Below are positions 62,654 through 64,000 of a stretch of DNA of 64,000 nucleotides, one piece after another. The position numbers were made by a program, and so were the translations under genes. The stretch is from Puniceibacterium confluentis (lineage in GTDB: Bacteria > Pseudomonadota > Alphaproteobacteria > Rhodobacterales > Rhodobacteraceae): assembly GCF_007923445.1 (NCBI RefSeq), contig NZ_VOJI01000002.1:248001-312000 (forward strand), given 5' to 3'. The notes under the pieces were generated by a model. It did no database searches, was not told the DNA's origin, and worked only from the letters and a program-made list of their open reading frames with translations. Within the stretch, counting starts at the first letter, position 1. Every line of letters begins with the position of its first letter.

Positions 62654-64000
62654 GTGACCCCATCCTGTCCATCGACGCCCTGACCATCGACCTGCCCGCA
62701 GGTGCGGACCGCCCCCACGCGGTCGAGGATGTCAGCTTTGATCTCAGCAAGGGTGAAATCCTCTGTGTGGTCGGCGAATCCGGTTCGGGCAAGTCGATGA
62801 CCGCCAACGCGCTGATGGGTCTGCTGCCGGACGGCGTGACCGTCGGCAGGGGACGCGCGGTGTTCGACGGCACCGATGTGCTGCCGCTGTCAGAGGTGCG
62901 CAAACAGGCCCTGCGCGGCGCACGCATCGGCATGATCTTTCAGGAGCCGATGACGGCGCTGAACCCGCTGATGCGGATCGGCGACCAGATTGCCGAGGTT
63001 TTTGCCGCCCACAAGCTGCACAGCAAATCCGAACGCCGCGCCCGGGCGCTGGCGCTGGTGAAAGAGGTCGGCCTGCCCGACCCGGAAAAGATCATCCGGG
63101 CCTATCCATTCCAGTTGTCCGGGGGCCAGCGGCAGCGGGCGATGATTGCCATGGCTCTGGCACTGGAACCGGAAATCCTGATTGCTGACGAACCGACAAC
63201 GGCGCTGGATGTCACCACACAGGCACAGATCCTGCGGCTGATCCTTGCCCTGCGGGAAAAACACGGCATGGCGGTGATGTTCATCACCCATGACTTTGGC
63301 GTGGTGGCCGAAATTGCCGACCGGGTCATCGTCATGCGCCATGGCAGGATTGTCGAGGCGGGGCTGGCCCAACAGGTGCTCGAGACGCCGCAGCACAGCT
63401 ATACCCGTGCCCTGCTGGACGCGATCCCCACTGGCAGGGTGCCCGACCTGCAGGTGATCACCGCGGCGCCGGCGCTGGAAATCCGCAACCTCAACAAGAT
63501 TTACCGCACCGGCGGCGGTGTGTTCCGCCCGGCCCGCGAAGTGCGGGCGGTCAACGATGTGACCCTGACGATCGCCAAGGGCGAGGTGCTGGGTCTGGTC
63601 GGTGAATCCGGCTCCGGCAAGTCGACGCTGGGACGCGCGGTGGTGCGGCTGGTGACCCCGGATTCCGGGCAGGTGCTGGTCGGCGGTGTCGACCTCGCCG
63701 CGCTGGATGCGAAGGCGCTGCGCCAACAGAGGCACCGGGTTCAGATGGTGTTTCAGGACCCTTATGCCTCGCTCAACCCGCGTCACCGCATCCTGCGTTC
63801 GCTGTCGGACGGCCCCATCGCCAAGGGTGTGCCGAAACGGCAGGCCCACACGAGGGCGCGCGAGTTGCTGGACATCGTCGGTCTGGGCGCCGATGCGGCG
63901 ACGCGGTTTCCGCACGAATTTTCCGGGGGCCAGCGGCAGCGCATCGGCATCGCCCGGGCGCTCGCCATGGACCCGGAACTGATCATCGCCGACGAGGCGG
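62650..64000 (+). CDS. fused double ABC ATPase (DppD-DppF type), cut by window end
   Basis: The ATG at 62650 overlaps the permease stop by ATGA. The first ABC domain (about 1-260) has Walker [10 protein letters not shown] and signature LSGGQRQR. The second domain begins near residue 275 and has [20 protein letters not shown] and FSGGQRQR. The window ends in its Walker B (LIIADEA). It powers the oligopeptide-type importer; the fused form replaces separate DppD and DppF. About 450 codons are visible, and a complete protein of this class is near 530-560 residues. Confidence 0.93.
   Translation, partial: MSDPILSIDALTIDLPAGADRPHAVEDVSFDLSKGEILCVVGESGSGKSMTANALMGLLPDGVTVGRGRAVFDGTDVLPLSEVRKQALRGARIGMIFQEPMTALNPLMRIGDQIAEVFAAHKLHSKSERRARALALVKEVGLPDPEKIIRAYPFQLSGGQRQRAMIAMALALEPEILIADEPTTALDVTTQAQILRLILALREKHGMAVMFITHDFGVVAEIADRVIVMRHGRIVEAGLAQQVLETPQHSYTRALLDAIPTGRVPDLQVITAAPALEIRNLNKIYRTGGGVFRPAREVRAVNDVTLTIAKGEVLGLVGESGSGKSTLGRAVVRLVTPDSGQVLVGGVDLAALDAKALRQQRHRVQMVFQDPYASLNPRHRILRSLSDGPIAKGVPKRQAHTRARELLDIVGLGADAATRFPHEFSGGQRQRIGIARALAMDPELIIADEA

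Overview
The window reads as chromosomal DNA of a high-GC alphaproteobacterium, most probably a marine-type Rhodobacteraceae (Roseobacter group). This is inferred from three TRAP transporters (one partial), a Rhizobium/Roseobacter-type rhamnose locus, a psd-pssA-pmtA phosphatidylcholine route, a MetR/metF pair, a beta-hydroxyaspartate-cycle-type bhcA, and uniformly high third-position GC. I see no rRNA, tRNA, CRISPR array, transposase or integrase. Gene density is high and intergenic gaps are short.

Layout. 1-5711 (minus): dctB-dctD sensor/regulator pair followed by dctPQM (dctM runs off the left edge), with a paired 18-bp inverted motif upstream of dctP. 5759-9703: a cytochrome P450, an RpiR-type regulator and a class III aminotransferase. 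9935-13536: small membrane protein + ArsC/Spx-like protein, cold-shock protein, divergent metR/metF, and a GNAT. 13528-16835: an intact bhcA followed by broken pieces that look like the ends of bhcC and bhcD, then a gap gene that is in frame with the last piece; I read this as a decayed beta-hydroxyaspartate cycle operon. 16842-19200 (minus): an uncharacterised two-gene module, an APH-like kinase plus a CelD/BcsL-type GNAT.

19450-26329: a GntR regulator, a TRAP transporter and a ThDP enzyme on the minus strand, divergent from a second P450 whose I-helix lacks the usual Thr; probably an undescribed catabolic unit for an organic acid. 26380-29840: an RlmL-like methyltransferase and the phospholipid genes psd, pssA, pmtA. 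30023-34671: a TRAP transporter with gluconokinase, divergent from a LacI-type regulator over two tandem palindromic operators. 34690-45439: a complete L-rhamnose locus, rhaRSTPQUK on the minus strand and rhaDI on the plus strand, with a symmetric CAATCA direct-repeat operator between them.

45484-54983: a compact Tad/Flp pilus locus (cpaA, LuxR regulator, flp, TadG-like, two TadE-like, cpaE, tadA, tadB, tadC) without the outer-membrane secretin, CpaB or TadD genes. 55084-64000: gntR, acetylpolyamine amidohydrolase-like gene and class III aminotransferase on the minus strand, divergent from a class II aldolase and an oligopeptide-type ABC transporter (last ATPase gene cut by the window end); together they suggest uptake and breakdown of an acylated amine.

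Recurring themes are divergent regulator/operon pairs with recognisable operators, ATGA or TGATG translational coupling inside operons, and strong stem-loops directly after solute-binding-protein genes and before their permease genes.
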